From NCBI GenBank assembly GCA_012797095.1, contig JAAZPS010000251.1:1-5280 (forward strand): DNA of 5,280 nucleotides, in the 5' to 3' direction. The notes beneath the pieces were generated by a model. That model was not told the origin of the DNA. It ran no database searches and saw only the letters and a list, made by a program, of their open reading frames with translations. A program made the position numbers and the translations under genes. Every line of letters begins with the position of its first letter. The stretch's first letter is position 1. This DNA is from Bacillota bacterium (GTDB lineage: Bacteria; Bacillota; Dethiobacteria; DTU022). Below, one piece after another: positions 1 through 5,280 of this stretch.

Positions 1-314
1 AGACGCTGCTCCGCCCTTTCCTTGGCCCGGCGAGCCCTCTCCACATCGATCTCCGAGGACAGCTCCGCCGTATCGGCCAGGATCACCACCCTATCGGGAC
101 CTGCTTCCATGAAACCGCCCGAGACCGCCAACTGTTCATTTTCGCCTGCAGCCTTGCGGTACTGAACCACACCGGGCTTCAAGGTAGTCAAAAGAGGGGT
201 GTGCCTGGGAAGAACACCCAGGTATCCCTCCGTGCCCGGAGCGATAACACTGTCAACCTCTTCCTTCAAGATCTTCCTCTCGGGGGTGACAACCTCGAAT
301 AGTACTGGACTCAT
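1..314 (-). CDS. atpC: F1Fo ATP synthase epsilon subunit, 3' end cut by window edge
   Basis: Epsilon sits on the gamma stalk of F1. It couples rotation and, in many bacteria, inhibits ATP hydrolysis through its C-terminal helices. The gene starts with ATG at 314-312, and 104 codons plus 2 bases are visible; family members are usually about 130-140 residues, so roughly the last quarter is missing. The N-terminal beta-sandwich is recognisable from FEVVTPERKIL (residues 6-16) and the APGTEGYLGVLPRHTPLL stretch (25-42), which carries the usual G-x-x-G-x-L-P-x-H pattern. The C-terminal helical domain begins near residue 86 and contains IDVERA (89-94), matching the I(L)DxxRA motif linked to ATP binding in Bacillus-type epsilon subunits. 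The start directly abuts the atpD stop codon, so translation is probably coupled. Identity is clear; the C-terminal end and any downstream terminator cannot be seen. Confidence 0.96.
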   Translation of the reverse strand, partial: MSPVLFEVVTPERKILKEEVDSVIAPGTEGYLGVLPRHTPLLTTLKPGVVQYRKAAGENEQLAVSGGFMEAGPDRVVILADTAELSSEIDVERARRAKERAEQR

Positions 315-1703
315 TTAGAGTAGCTCCTGTCCTTTTTTAACTGCCTCCTCTATATTGCCCACCATGTAGAAAGCCTGCTCGGGCAATCCGTCGTGACGTC
401 CCTCAAGGATCTCCTTGAATCCTTTGAGGGTCTCGCTCAGTGGAACGTAGACTCCCGGTCTGCCGGTAAAGGCTTCCGCCACGTGGAAAGGCTGCGAAAG
501 GAAACGCTGGATCTTGCGAGCCCGGGCCACGATGAGCTTATCCTCATCGGACAGCTCTTCAATACCCAGGATGGCGATAATATCCTGAAGTTCTTTGTAG
601 CGCTGCAGGATCCGCTGAACCCCCCGGCCGACCTCGTAATGCTCCTCCCCCACGATCTGGGGATCGAGCAGCCGCGAGGTGGAGTCAAGGGGGTCGACCG
701 CCGGATAGATCCCGAGCTCGACCAGTTGCCGCGATAAGACGATCGTCCCGTCAAGGTGAGCAAACGTGGTCGCCGGTGCCGGGTCGGTCAGGTCGTCCGC
801 GGGCACGTAGATCGCCTGCACCGAGGTGATCGAACCGCTCTTGGTGGAGGTGATCCGCTCCTGCAAATTACCCATCTCGGTGGCCAGGGTCGGCTGGTAG
901 CCCACCGCTGAAGGCATCCGGCCCAGCAGAGCCGAAACCTCCGAGCCGGCCTGGACAAAACGGAAGATGTTATCGATAAAGAGAAGGACATCGCGCCCCC
1001 CTTTATCCCGGAGATATTCGGCCACGGTCAGCCCGGTCAACCCCACCCGCAGGCGGGCTCCGGGGGGCTCGTTCATCTGGCCGAAAACCAGGACTGTCCG
1101 ATCGAGAACTCCCGACTCGATCATCTCCAGATAAAGCTCATTACCTTCCCTGGTCCTTTCGCCCACACCGGCAAAGACGGAATTGCCGCCATGCTCGTAG
1201 GCGACGTTGCGGATCAGCTCCATTATCAGAACAGTTTTTCCCACGCCGGCGCCGCCGAAGAGGCCCATCTTGCCTCCCTTGGGCAGGGGGGCCAGGAGAT
1301 CGAGCACCTTGAGCCCTGTTGCCAGGATCTCCGTGGAGGGCTCCAGCTCTTCAAAAGATGGCGGATCGCGGTGAATGGGCCACATCTCCTCCGCCTCCAG
1401 CTCCCCCTTCTCATCAATGGGCTCACCGATCACATTGAACAATCTTCCCAGTGTTCCCGGGCCGACCGGGACCTTGATCGGGGAGCCGGTATCTATAACC
1501 TTCATGCCCGCGTACAGACCGTCGGTGGAAGCCAGAGCGACGCAGCGGACTGTGTTTTTACCCAGATGTTGCATGACCTCCATGGTCAGGTCAATCTGGT
1601 TCTCCTTGATGATGATGGCATTGTACAAATCGGGCAAGTTTTCTTCAAGAAATTCGACGTCAACCACAGGCCCTATGACTTGCACAATCTTTCCCTCATT
1701 CAT
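315..1703 (-). CDS. atpD: F1Fo ATP synthase beta subunit (catalytic)
   Basis: Beta carries the three catalytic nucleotide sites of F1 and makes or hydrolyses ATP at the cytoplasmic face. The protein has 462 residues, normal for the family. Visible parts, in order: N-terminal beta-barrel opening with KIVQVIGPVVDVEF (5-18); Walker A GGAGVGKT (150-157, K156 and T157); the GER segment 181-183 with the catalytic glutamate E182; Walker B LLFIDN with D244; SALLGRMPSAVGYQPTLA (257-274); the adenine-stacking tyrosine in GIYPAVDP (Y333); EELSDED at 382-388, a conservative version of the DELSEED lever; and FTG at 412-414. The start is ATG with a strong upstream SD. It lies 18 bases after atpG and directly before atpC. 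A few usually constant non-catalytic positions differ, for example FRFVQAG where FRFTQAG is common and AHLDGTIVLSR where AHLDATTVLSR is common. No sign of truncation. Confidence 0.99.
   Translation of the reverse strand: MNEGKIVQVIGPVVDVEFLEENLPDLYNAIIIKENQIDLTMEVMQHLGKNTVRCVALASTDGLYAGMKVIDTGSPIKVPVGPGTLGRLFNVIGEPIDEKGELEAEEMWPIHRDPPSFEELEPSTEILATGLKVLDLLAPLPKGGKMGLFGGAGVGKTVLIMELIRNVAYEHGGNSVFAGVGERTREGNELYLEMIESGVLDRTVLVFGQMNEPPGARLRVGLTGLTVAEYLRDKGGRDVLLFIDNIFRFVQAGSEVSALLGRMPSAVGYQPTLATEMGNLQERITSTKSGSITSVQAIYVPADDLTDPAPATTFAHLDGTIVLSRQLVELGIYPAVDPLDSTSRLLDPQIVGEEHYEVGRGVQRILQRYKELQDIIAILGIEELSDEDKLIVARARKIQRFLSQPFHVAEAFTGRPGVYVPLSETLKGFKEILEGRHDGLPEQAFYMVGNIEEAVKKGQELL
324..328 (-). promoter_or_regulatory. 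Ribosome binding site of atpC, inside the atpD coding end
   Basis: AGGAG lies 9 bases before the atpC ATG. It is formed by the last sense codons of atpD (the Gln-Glu of the terminal GQELL). Because the site is within atpD, ribosomes finishing beta pass over it and can restart at the adjoining ATG. Confidence 0.75.
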
Positions 1704-1715
1704 GAACTTAATCTC

Positions 1716-1723
1716 CCTCCTTT
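1716..1723 (-). promoter_or_regulatory. Ribosome binding site of atpD, overlapping the atpG stop
   Basis: AAAGGAGG, a perfect match to the anti-SD complement, begins inside the TAA stop of atpG (1724-1722). It ends 12 bases before the atpD ATG, somewhat far; the run continues as GGGAG, which gives a shorter spacing. A ribosome ending gamma would sit on this site, so reinitiation is plausible. Confidence 0.8.
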
Positions 1724-2582
1724 AACTGCGGGCCTTTAAAGCTTCCGCACCGGTTGCAATCTCCACTATCTCCTTGGTGATAGCAGCCTGGCGAGCCTTG
1801 TTGAAGGTCAGGGTGAGCCGGTCGATCACATCGCCGGCATTGCTGGTTGCGCTTTCCATGGCCACCATCCTGGCACTATGCTCGCTGGCTTTGGCCTCGA
1901 GCAGGGCCTGGAAAACCCGCATCTCGCAGTAGCGGGGCAAAATTGCCTCCAACATGCTTCTTGGCTCCGGTTCATAGATATAATCGACCTCTTCGCCTGC
2001 CTTCAACGTGGGCGTGACCACCGGCAAAAATCTTTCAACCAGAAGCTCATGGCGAAGAGCGGTATGAAAACGGGCATAGATCAGGTGGACCTCGTCAAGC
2101 TCCAGTTTCAAATAGTAGTCCATCAGCTGCCGGGCCAGATTGCGGGCCCGGGCCAGGTCGAAATCATCTCCCACATCTTCATAATATTTCAAGATCTCAA
2201 CCGGCCTCTTCAAGAAGTAGCGCGCCCCCTTGCTGCCCACCGGGATCAGGGCAGCTGAACGCTTCTCCTGATTAAGCGATTCCACGGCCAGGCTGATCAG
2301 GTTGGCATTGTAGGCTCCGCAAAGCCCCCGATCCCCGGTAACCAGAACGTAACCGACCCGGCTGACCTCCCGGGGAGCGACCAGGGGAATCTCGCGGGCC
2401 TGGGGCGCCAGCGCCAGGCGGCCGACCACTTCGGCGATCTTGTAAGCATAAGGGCGCGCCGCCCAGACCTGGCTTTGAGCCCGGCGCAGCTTGGACGCTG
2501 CGACCATCTTCATCGCCCCGGTCACATGCTGGATATTGTGAATCGCCTGGATACGCCGCTTTATATCCCTAATATTGGGCAA
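1722..2582 (-). CDS. atpG: F1Fo ATP synthase gamma subunit (central stalk)
   Basis: Gamma is the rotor shaft. Its N- and C-terminal helices form a coiled coil inside the alpha3-beta3 ring, and its globular part meets the c-ring and epsilon. With the start chosen here it has 286 residues, normal for bacteria. Evidence: the N-terminal helix RDIKRRI (residues 5-11) followed by TGAMKMVAASKLRRAQ; the central TGDRGLCGAYNAN; and the C-terminal helix with SEHSARMVAMESATSNAGD and the final NKARQAAITKEIVEIATGAEAL. A GTG three codons further upstream (2591-2589) also opens the frame and would give 289 residues. The TTG at 2582-2580 is preferred because it yields MPNIRDIKRRI, with the family's usual spacing of three residues between Met and RDI, and because it lies 6 bases after AAAGGCGGTG, whereas the GTG lies inside that SD. 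The gene sits between atpA and atpD; product certain, start fairly sure. Confidence 0.97.
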   Translation of the reverse strand: MPNIRDIKRRIQAIHNIQHVTGAMKMVAASKLRRAQSQVWAARPYAYKIAEVVGRLALAPQAREIPLVAPREVSRVGYVLVTGDRGLCGAYNANLISLAVESLNQEKRSAALIPVGSKGARYFLKRPVEILKYYEDVGDDFDLARARNLARQLMDYYLKLELDEVHLIYARFHTALRHELLVERFLPVVTPTLKAGEEVDYIYEPEPRSMLEAILPRYCEMRVFQALLEAKASEHSARMVAMESATSNAGDVIDRLTLTFNKARQAAITKEIVEIATGAEALKARS

Positions 2583-2588
2583 AGATTC

Positions 2589-2598
2589 CACCGCCTTT
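2589..2598 (-). promoter_or_regulatory. Ribosome binding site of atpG that decides its start
   Basis: AAAGGCGGTG matches 9 of 10 bases of the extended anti-SD complement AAAGGAGGTG and ends 6 bases before the TTG at 2582. Its last three bases are the alternative GTG start, which would then have almost no SD spacing. This favours the TTG. Confidence 0.65.
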
Positions 2599-2633
2599 GT
2601 CTTCCGCTACAGGGATTACTGAAAAACAGTCCG

Positions 2634-4160
2634 TCAAGAAGATGCTTCCTCGGCCGGTGCAAACCTCTCCTTGAATTCAAGAATGCTCTCTTTGAGCTCC
2701 CCCTCCGCCTCTTCGTCCAGAGCCTTCTTCTCCCGGATCTCCTTGAGAATTTGCGGATAGCTGCTCTGCAAAAAGCGGAGGTATTCCTGTTCGAAAGACT
2801 TCACCCTTTCGACAGGAAGATCGTCCAGGTACCGGTTAACTCCGGCATAGATCACTGCGATCTGCTCCTCAACCGCCATCGGCTCGTACTGGACCTGTTT
2901 CAAAAGCTCCATCATCCGTTCACCCTGGGTCAACCGGGCCTGGGTCGCTTTGTCCAGATCCGTTCCGAACTGGGCAAAAGCAGCCAGCTCCTGGTACTGA
3001 GCCAGATCCAGACGCAGGTGTCCGGCAACCTGCTTCATCGCCTTCAGCTGGGCCGATCCGCCGACCCGGGATACGGAGAGCCCCACGTTGATCGCCGGAC
3101 GCTGTCCGGCATAGAAAAGGTCCGATTCAAGATAGATCTGACCATCGGTAATGGAGATCACGTTGGTCGGAATATAGGCGGAGACGTCTCCGGCCTGGGT
3201 TTCGATGATCGGCAGGGCGGTAAGCGAGCCGCCGCCGTAGGATTCATGAAGACAGACCGCCCGCTCCAGCAGGCGGGAGTGCAGATAGAAGATATCGCCG
3301 GGATAAGCTTCCCGTCCGGGAGGCCTTCGAAGAAGCAGGGAAAGTTCCCGGTAAGCAACCGCATGCTTGGAGAGGTCGTCGTAGATCAAAAGAACATCCC
3401 TGTTCTGTTCGTACATGAAATATTCACCCATGGCACAGCCGGCATAGGGCGCAATATAGAGAAGGGGAGCCGCCTCACCGGCATTGGCCGTAACCACGGT
3501 GGTATACTCCATGGCGCCGGCTTCTTCCAATTTCTGAATAACGGCAGCCACAGTCGAGGCTTTCTGCCCGATGGCCACATAGATGCAGAGCACATCCTGA
3601 CCCCGCTGGTTGATGATCGTATCCACGGCAATGGCTGTCTTGCCGGTCTGGCGATCTCCGATAATCAGCTCCCGCTGCCCCCGACCGATGGGGATCATCG
3701 TATCGATAGCCTTGATCCCGGTCTGCAGCGGAACATTGACCGGCTGGCGCTGAATCACTCCCGGGGCTGCAAATTCCACCGGGCGAAATCTGTCCGTATT
3801 GATCGGTCCTTTACCATCAAGGGGTTCTCCCACGGGGCTGACCACCCTCCCGATGAGAGCCTCTCCCCCGGGCACCTCCATGATCCGGGAGGTTCTCTTG
3901 ACCTCGTCCCCCTCCTTGATATGCAGGTATGGACCTAAAATTACCGCCCCCACACTATCTCTTTCCAAGTTCAAGGCCATGCCGTAAACCCCTCCGGGGA
4001 ATTCGAGGAGCTCGCCGGCCATAACATGCTCCAGCTGGACCTGGGCAATGCCGTCACCGACATAGGTGACCACACCCTTGCTCTCTATCTCCAGCTCCAG
4101 CTCATAGCGTTCAATCTGTTTCATCAGGACGCCGGTTATCTCTTCGATCTTGCTATCCAA
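2634..4160 (-). CDS. atpA: F1Fo ATP synthase alpha subunit
   Basis: Alpha alternates with beta in the F1 hexamer, binds regulatory non-exchanging nucleotide, and supplies an arginine finger to the catalytic site. The protein has 508 residues, normal for the family. Order of parts: N-terminal helix MDSKIEEITGVL that contacts delta; beta-barrel with GDGIAQVQ (35-42) and MAGELLEFPGGVYGMALNLE (47-66); Walker A GDRQTGKT (168-175, K174 and T175); VAIGQKASTVA (195-205); APYAGCAMGEYF (237-248); Walker B LLIYDD (D261); RRPPGREAYPGDIFYLHSRLLERA (278-301); ETQAGDVSAYIPTNVISITDGQ (320-341); and arginine finger R365 in SVSRVGGSAQ (362-371). The C-terminal helical bundle ends in an acidic tail, APAEEASS. 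The start is TTG at 4160-4158; it gives the family's usual eight residues up to the Ile of EEI and follows a good SD. Flanked by gaps of 40 bases (atpH) and about 51 bases (atpG). Intact and certain. Confidence 0.99.
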   Translation of the reverse strand: MDSKIEEITGVLMKQIERYELELEIESKGVVTYVGDGIAQVQLEHVMAGELLEFPGGVYGMALNLERDSVGAVILGPYLHIKEGDEVKRTSRIMEVPGGEALIGRVVSPVGEPLDGKGPINTDRFRPVEFAAPGVIQRQPVNVPLQTGIKAIDTMIPIGRGQRELIIGDRQTGKTAIAVDTIINQRGQDVLCIYVAIGQKASTVAAVIQKLEEAGAMEYTTVVTANAGEAAPLLYIAPYAGCAMGEYFMYEQNRDVLLIYDDLSKHAVAYRELSLLLRRPPGREAYPGDIFYLHSRLLERAVCLHESYGGGSLTALPIIETQAGDVSAYIPTNVISITDGQIYLESDLFYAGQRPAINVGLSVSRVGGSAQLKAMKQVAGHLRLDLAQYQELAAFAQFGTDLDKATQARLTQGERMMELLKQVQYEPMAVEEQIAVIYAGVNRYLDDLPVERVKSFEQEYLRFLQSSYPQILKEIREKKALDEEAEGELKESILEFKERFAPAEEASS

Positions 4161-4165
4161 ACCTC

Positions 4166-4177
4166 GATCACCCCTTT
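4166..4177 (-). promoter_or_regulatory. Ribosome binding site of atpA supporting a TTG start
   Basis: AAAGGGGTGATC equals the extended anti-SD complement AAAGGAGGTGATC with one base missing. Its G-run ends 10 bases before the TTG at 4160, and no in-frame ATG is near. It supports the rare start codon. Confidence 0.7.
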
Positions 4178-4200
4178 ACATCAGCCTAACCACACCGCGG

Positions 4201-4704
4201 TTAAACTGTCTTTAAGTGGTCGCCTATGAGCTCCAGCTTTTTCTTGACACTGGCATCGATGACCCGGTCTTCCCAGCGCAGCACCATGCCTCCCAGTATC
4301 CCTGGATCAACCCTCATCTCCAGACGGACACCTTTCCCCACAACCTGGGCCAACCTCTCTTTGAGTTCGGATTCCAGATCGGGGTTGATCGCTGAAGCCA
4401 GGGTTACCTCGACCGGCTCAACATCTTTCTCCTGATCCAGCAGAAGCTGATATTCCGGAACAATGGCGGTAATCAACTCTTCCTTTTCTCTGCTCAGCAA
4501 CCGGGGAAGGAGAGATTGTAAAGCCTTCTCTTTCTCCTGGGGAGGGATCAGCTCATGTTTGAGCACTTTCTGAAGCTCGGCATCTTCCTCCATCCGTTCT
4601 TTCAAGGAAAGCAGCTTTTTCCCCAGTTCCTCGGCCTGCCCCATCTTCCGGGCTTCGGAAAAAAGGGCTTCCGCATAGACCCGGGCTACCCTGTCTTCAC
4701 TCAC
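4201..4704 (-). CDS. atpH: F1Fo ATP synthase delta subunit (peripheral stalk)
   Basis: Delta joins the top of the alpha3-beta3 hexamer to the b dimer and so holds the stator against rotation. The protein has 167 residues, about ten shorter than the usual 177-180. The N-terminal six-helix domain starts with RVARVYAEALFSEARK (5-20); the C-terminal domain carries the family signature around DPGILGGMVLRWEDRVIDASVKKKLELI (133-160), including the conserved GG and VID-SV. The shortness appears to lie in residues about 60-75, between the fourth and fifth helices, where KEKALQSLL runs straight into PRLLSREKEEL and the usual linker ending in N-F-L is absent. The start is GTG at 4704-4702. It overlaps the atpF stop as GTGA, a 4-base overlap typical of translational coupling. 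The frame is open throughout, so this looks like a compact variant and not a broken gene. Confidence 0.97.
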   Translation of the reverse strand: MSEDRVARVYAEALFSEARKMGQAEELGKKLLSLKERMEEDAELQKVLKHELIPPQEKEKALQSLLPRLLSREKEELITAIVPEYQLLLDQEKDVEPVEVTLASAINPDLESELKERLAQVVGKGVRLEMRVDPGILGGMVLRWEDRVIDASVKKKLELIGDHLKTV

Positions 4705-5207
4705 TGTAACCTTTCCACCTCCGACAGAGCCTCTTTAACCAGATGCTCCTGGTCATTAGGGGTAAGGGCACGGGCCATGACCTTGCTTGCCGTTATCACC
4801 ACAAGGTCTGCCGCCTGACGGCGAATATCCACCAGGGCCACCCGTTTCTCCCGTTCGATCTCCATCCGGGCCTGCTCCATCACCCGCCCGGCTTCCTCCC
4901 GGGCCTGGGCGACCATCTCTGCACGAGTGGTTTCGGCCATTTTGGTGGTCTTTTCCAGAATGGCCTGAGCTTCCTGGTGTGCCTCGCTAATTTTATGCTG
5001 ATAGTTGGCCAGAATCTTCTCCGCCTCATCCTTGGCCGAAGCGGCTTTTTTCAGATCCCCCTCGATGGCCCCTTCCCTGTCTGCAAAGCTCTTGGCCAGC
5101 GGCTTCCAAAGGATAAAATATAGCAATCCCAGGACCACTGCAACATTGACGGCCTGGAATAAAAAGGTCCAGAAATTAAAACTCAAAGCCTCCAACATGG
5201 CTGCCAC
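4701..5207 (-). CDS. atpF: F1Fo ATP synthase b subunit (membrane stator)
   Basis: Subunit b is anchored in the membrane by one helix and dimerises through a long cytoplasmic coiled coil that reaches delta; it is the peripheral stalk. The protein has 168 residues, usual length. The short N-terminus leads into a hydrophobic segment at about residues 9-33 (NFWTFLFQAVNVAVVLGLLY and following), then WKP (34-36) at the membrane exit. From about residue 43 on there is a highly charged, Ala/Glu/Lys-rich helix of coiled-coil type (DREGAIEGDLKKA, then repeated EA-x3-A patterns), and a C-terminal delta-binding part ending HLVKEALSEVERLQ. The start is GTG at 5207-5205 with SD AGGGGGTGA; an ATG at codon 4 is possible but is 16 bases from the SD. 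Only one b gene is seen before atpH, with no b' copy between them. The stop overlaps the atpH start by 4 bases. Confidence 0.97.
   Translation of the reverse strand: MAAMLEALSFNFWTFLFQAVNVAVVLGLLYFILWKPLAKSFADREGAIEGDLKKAASAKDEAEKILANYQHKISEAHQEAQAILEKTTKMAETTRAEMVAQAREEAGRVMEQARMEIEREKRVALVDIRRQAADLVVITASKVMARALTPNDQEHLVKEALSEVERLQ
4710..4722 (-). promoter_or_regulatory. Double Shine-Dalgarno stretch of atpH inside atpF
   Basis: GGAGGTGGAAAGG lies within the last codons of atpF (those for Glu-Val-Glu-Arg). The AAAGG part ends 5 bases before the GTG start of atpH; the stronger GGAGG part ends 13 bases before it. Two SD-like cores in series at an overlapping stop-start fit coupled translation of b and delta. 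Confidence 0.65.
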
Positions 5208-5211
5208 AACG

Positions 5212-5220
5212 TCACCCCCT
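5212..5220 (-). promoter_or_regulatory. Ribosome binding site of atpF
   Basis: AGGGGGTGA resembles the anti-SD complement AGGAGGTGA with one change. The G-run ends 7 bases before the GTG at 5207, which supports GTG over the ATG three codons later. The G-run can also pair with upstream C-rich bases (see the alternative fold at 5213-5243). Confidence 0.7.
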
Positions 5221-5243
5221 CGATTTTTTCATAGATCGGGGCG
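5213..5243 (-). promoter_or_regulatory. Possible alternative hairpin covering the atpF Shine-Dalgarno
   Basis: In the minus-strand RNA, CGCCC (5243-5239) can pair with GGGUG (5217-5213, one G-U pair), and CGAU (5238-5235) with AUCG (5224-5221). The result is about nine pairs with a 3-base bulge (5220-5218) and a 10-base loop. This fold would hide the G-run of the atpF SD. Its left arm is the same CGCCC used by the stem-loop at 5239-5272, so the two folds exclude each other. The complementarity is read from the sequence; no folding energy was computed and the function is speculative. Confidence 0.3.
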
Positions 5244-5272
5244 GATAAACAAAGATGCGGATTTATCCGCCC
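5239..5272 (-). promoter_or_regulatory. Strong stem-loop in the atpF leader
   Basis: On the minus strand GGGCGGATAAA (5272-5262) is followed, after a 12-base loop, by its exact reverse complement TTTATCCGCCC (5249-5239): 11 perfect pairs. Two more outer pairs are possible across a one-base bulge at 5273. No T-run follows on either strand, so it does not look like a rho-independent terminator. It lies 18 bases ahead of the atpF SD. If atpE is upstream, as operon order predicts, this element would separate the c-subunit message from the rest and could act as a stability or processing barrier. The inverted repeat is seen directly; the role is inference. Confidence 0.6.
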
Positions 5273-5280
5273 GCGCAACT

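Noticed and set aside
1191..1739. A 182-codon open frame on the plus strand opposite atpD.
   Set aside because: It is fully antisense to the conserved beta gene, has no convincing ribosome site, and resembles no known protein.
2612..2632. Small hairpin ACTG-5 bases-CAGT just after the atpA stop, a possible internal terminator or processing site.
   Set aside because: The stem has only four pairs and no T-run follows it in the direction of transcription; too weak to call.
2475..3938. A 487-codon open frame on the plus strand, antisense to atpA and reaching into atpG.
   Set aside because: It lies opposite two clearly functional genes, begins at a TTG with no Shine-Dalgarno, and its translation shows no recognisable domain. 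It looks like a shadow of the GC-rich codon pattern of atpA.
5212..5232. A six-codon reading frame (Met-Lys-Lys-Ser-Arg-Gly, stop) on the minus strand overlapping the atpF Shine-Dalgarno, a possible leader peptide.
   Set aside because: There is no ribosome site before its ATG and it is short enough to occur by chance. Only conservation in relatives would revive it.
5208..5280. Search for an internal promoter or for the end of atpE upstream of atpF.
   Set aside because: No -35/-10 pair with acceptable spacing was seen on the minus strand, and none of the three frames ends like a c subunit, so neither can be claimed.

Overview
The window holds most of an F-type (F1Fo) ATP synthase operon, all on the minus strand. 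Read in the direction of transcription, from right to left in these coordinates, the order is atpF (b), atpH (delta), atpA (alpha), atpG (gamma), atpD (beta) and atpC (epsilon, cut by the left edge). This is the standard bacterial order. The genes for the a and c subunits (atpB, atpE) would be expected just beyond the right edge but are not in the window.

Organism: the standard F-H-A-G-D-C order, a single b gene with no b' duplicate, strong purine-rich Shine-Dalgarno (SD) sites, frequent GTG/TTG starts and a mid-50s GC content (judged by eye, not calculated) suit a Bacillota/Clostridia-like bacterium. The order is widespread, so this placement is an inference, and genus cannot be given from these data.

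Layout: 5280-5208 is a 73-base leader or intergenic stretch in front of atpF, with a strong 11-bp inverted repeat and a competing fold that would cover the atpF SD. 5207-4701 is atpF, which overlaps atpH (4704-4201) by 4 bases. A 40-base gap leads to atpA (4160-2634). A gap of about 51 bases leads to atpG (2582-1722, if the TTG start preferred here is right). An 18-base gap leads to atpD (1703-315), and atpC starts at 314 immediately after the atpD stop. No stretch over 300 bases lacks a gene. All complete genes are open, with no frameshift or truncation seen.

How the genes work together: alpha3-beta3 form the catalytic hexamer, gamma and epsilon are the rotating stalk, and delta with a b dimer forms the peripheral stator that ties the hexamer to the membrane sector. 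The catalytic residues of alpha and beta are present, so the enzyme should be active. The coupling ion (H+ or Na+) cannot be told, because the a and c subunits are outside the window.

This is a conserved housekeeping locus and I see no new biological system in it. The points worth a second look are the structured atpF leader, the short delta subunit, the re-assigned atpG start, the run of non-ATG starts, and the ATP-binding-type motif in epsilon.
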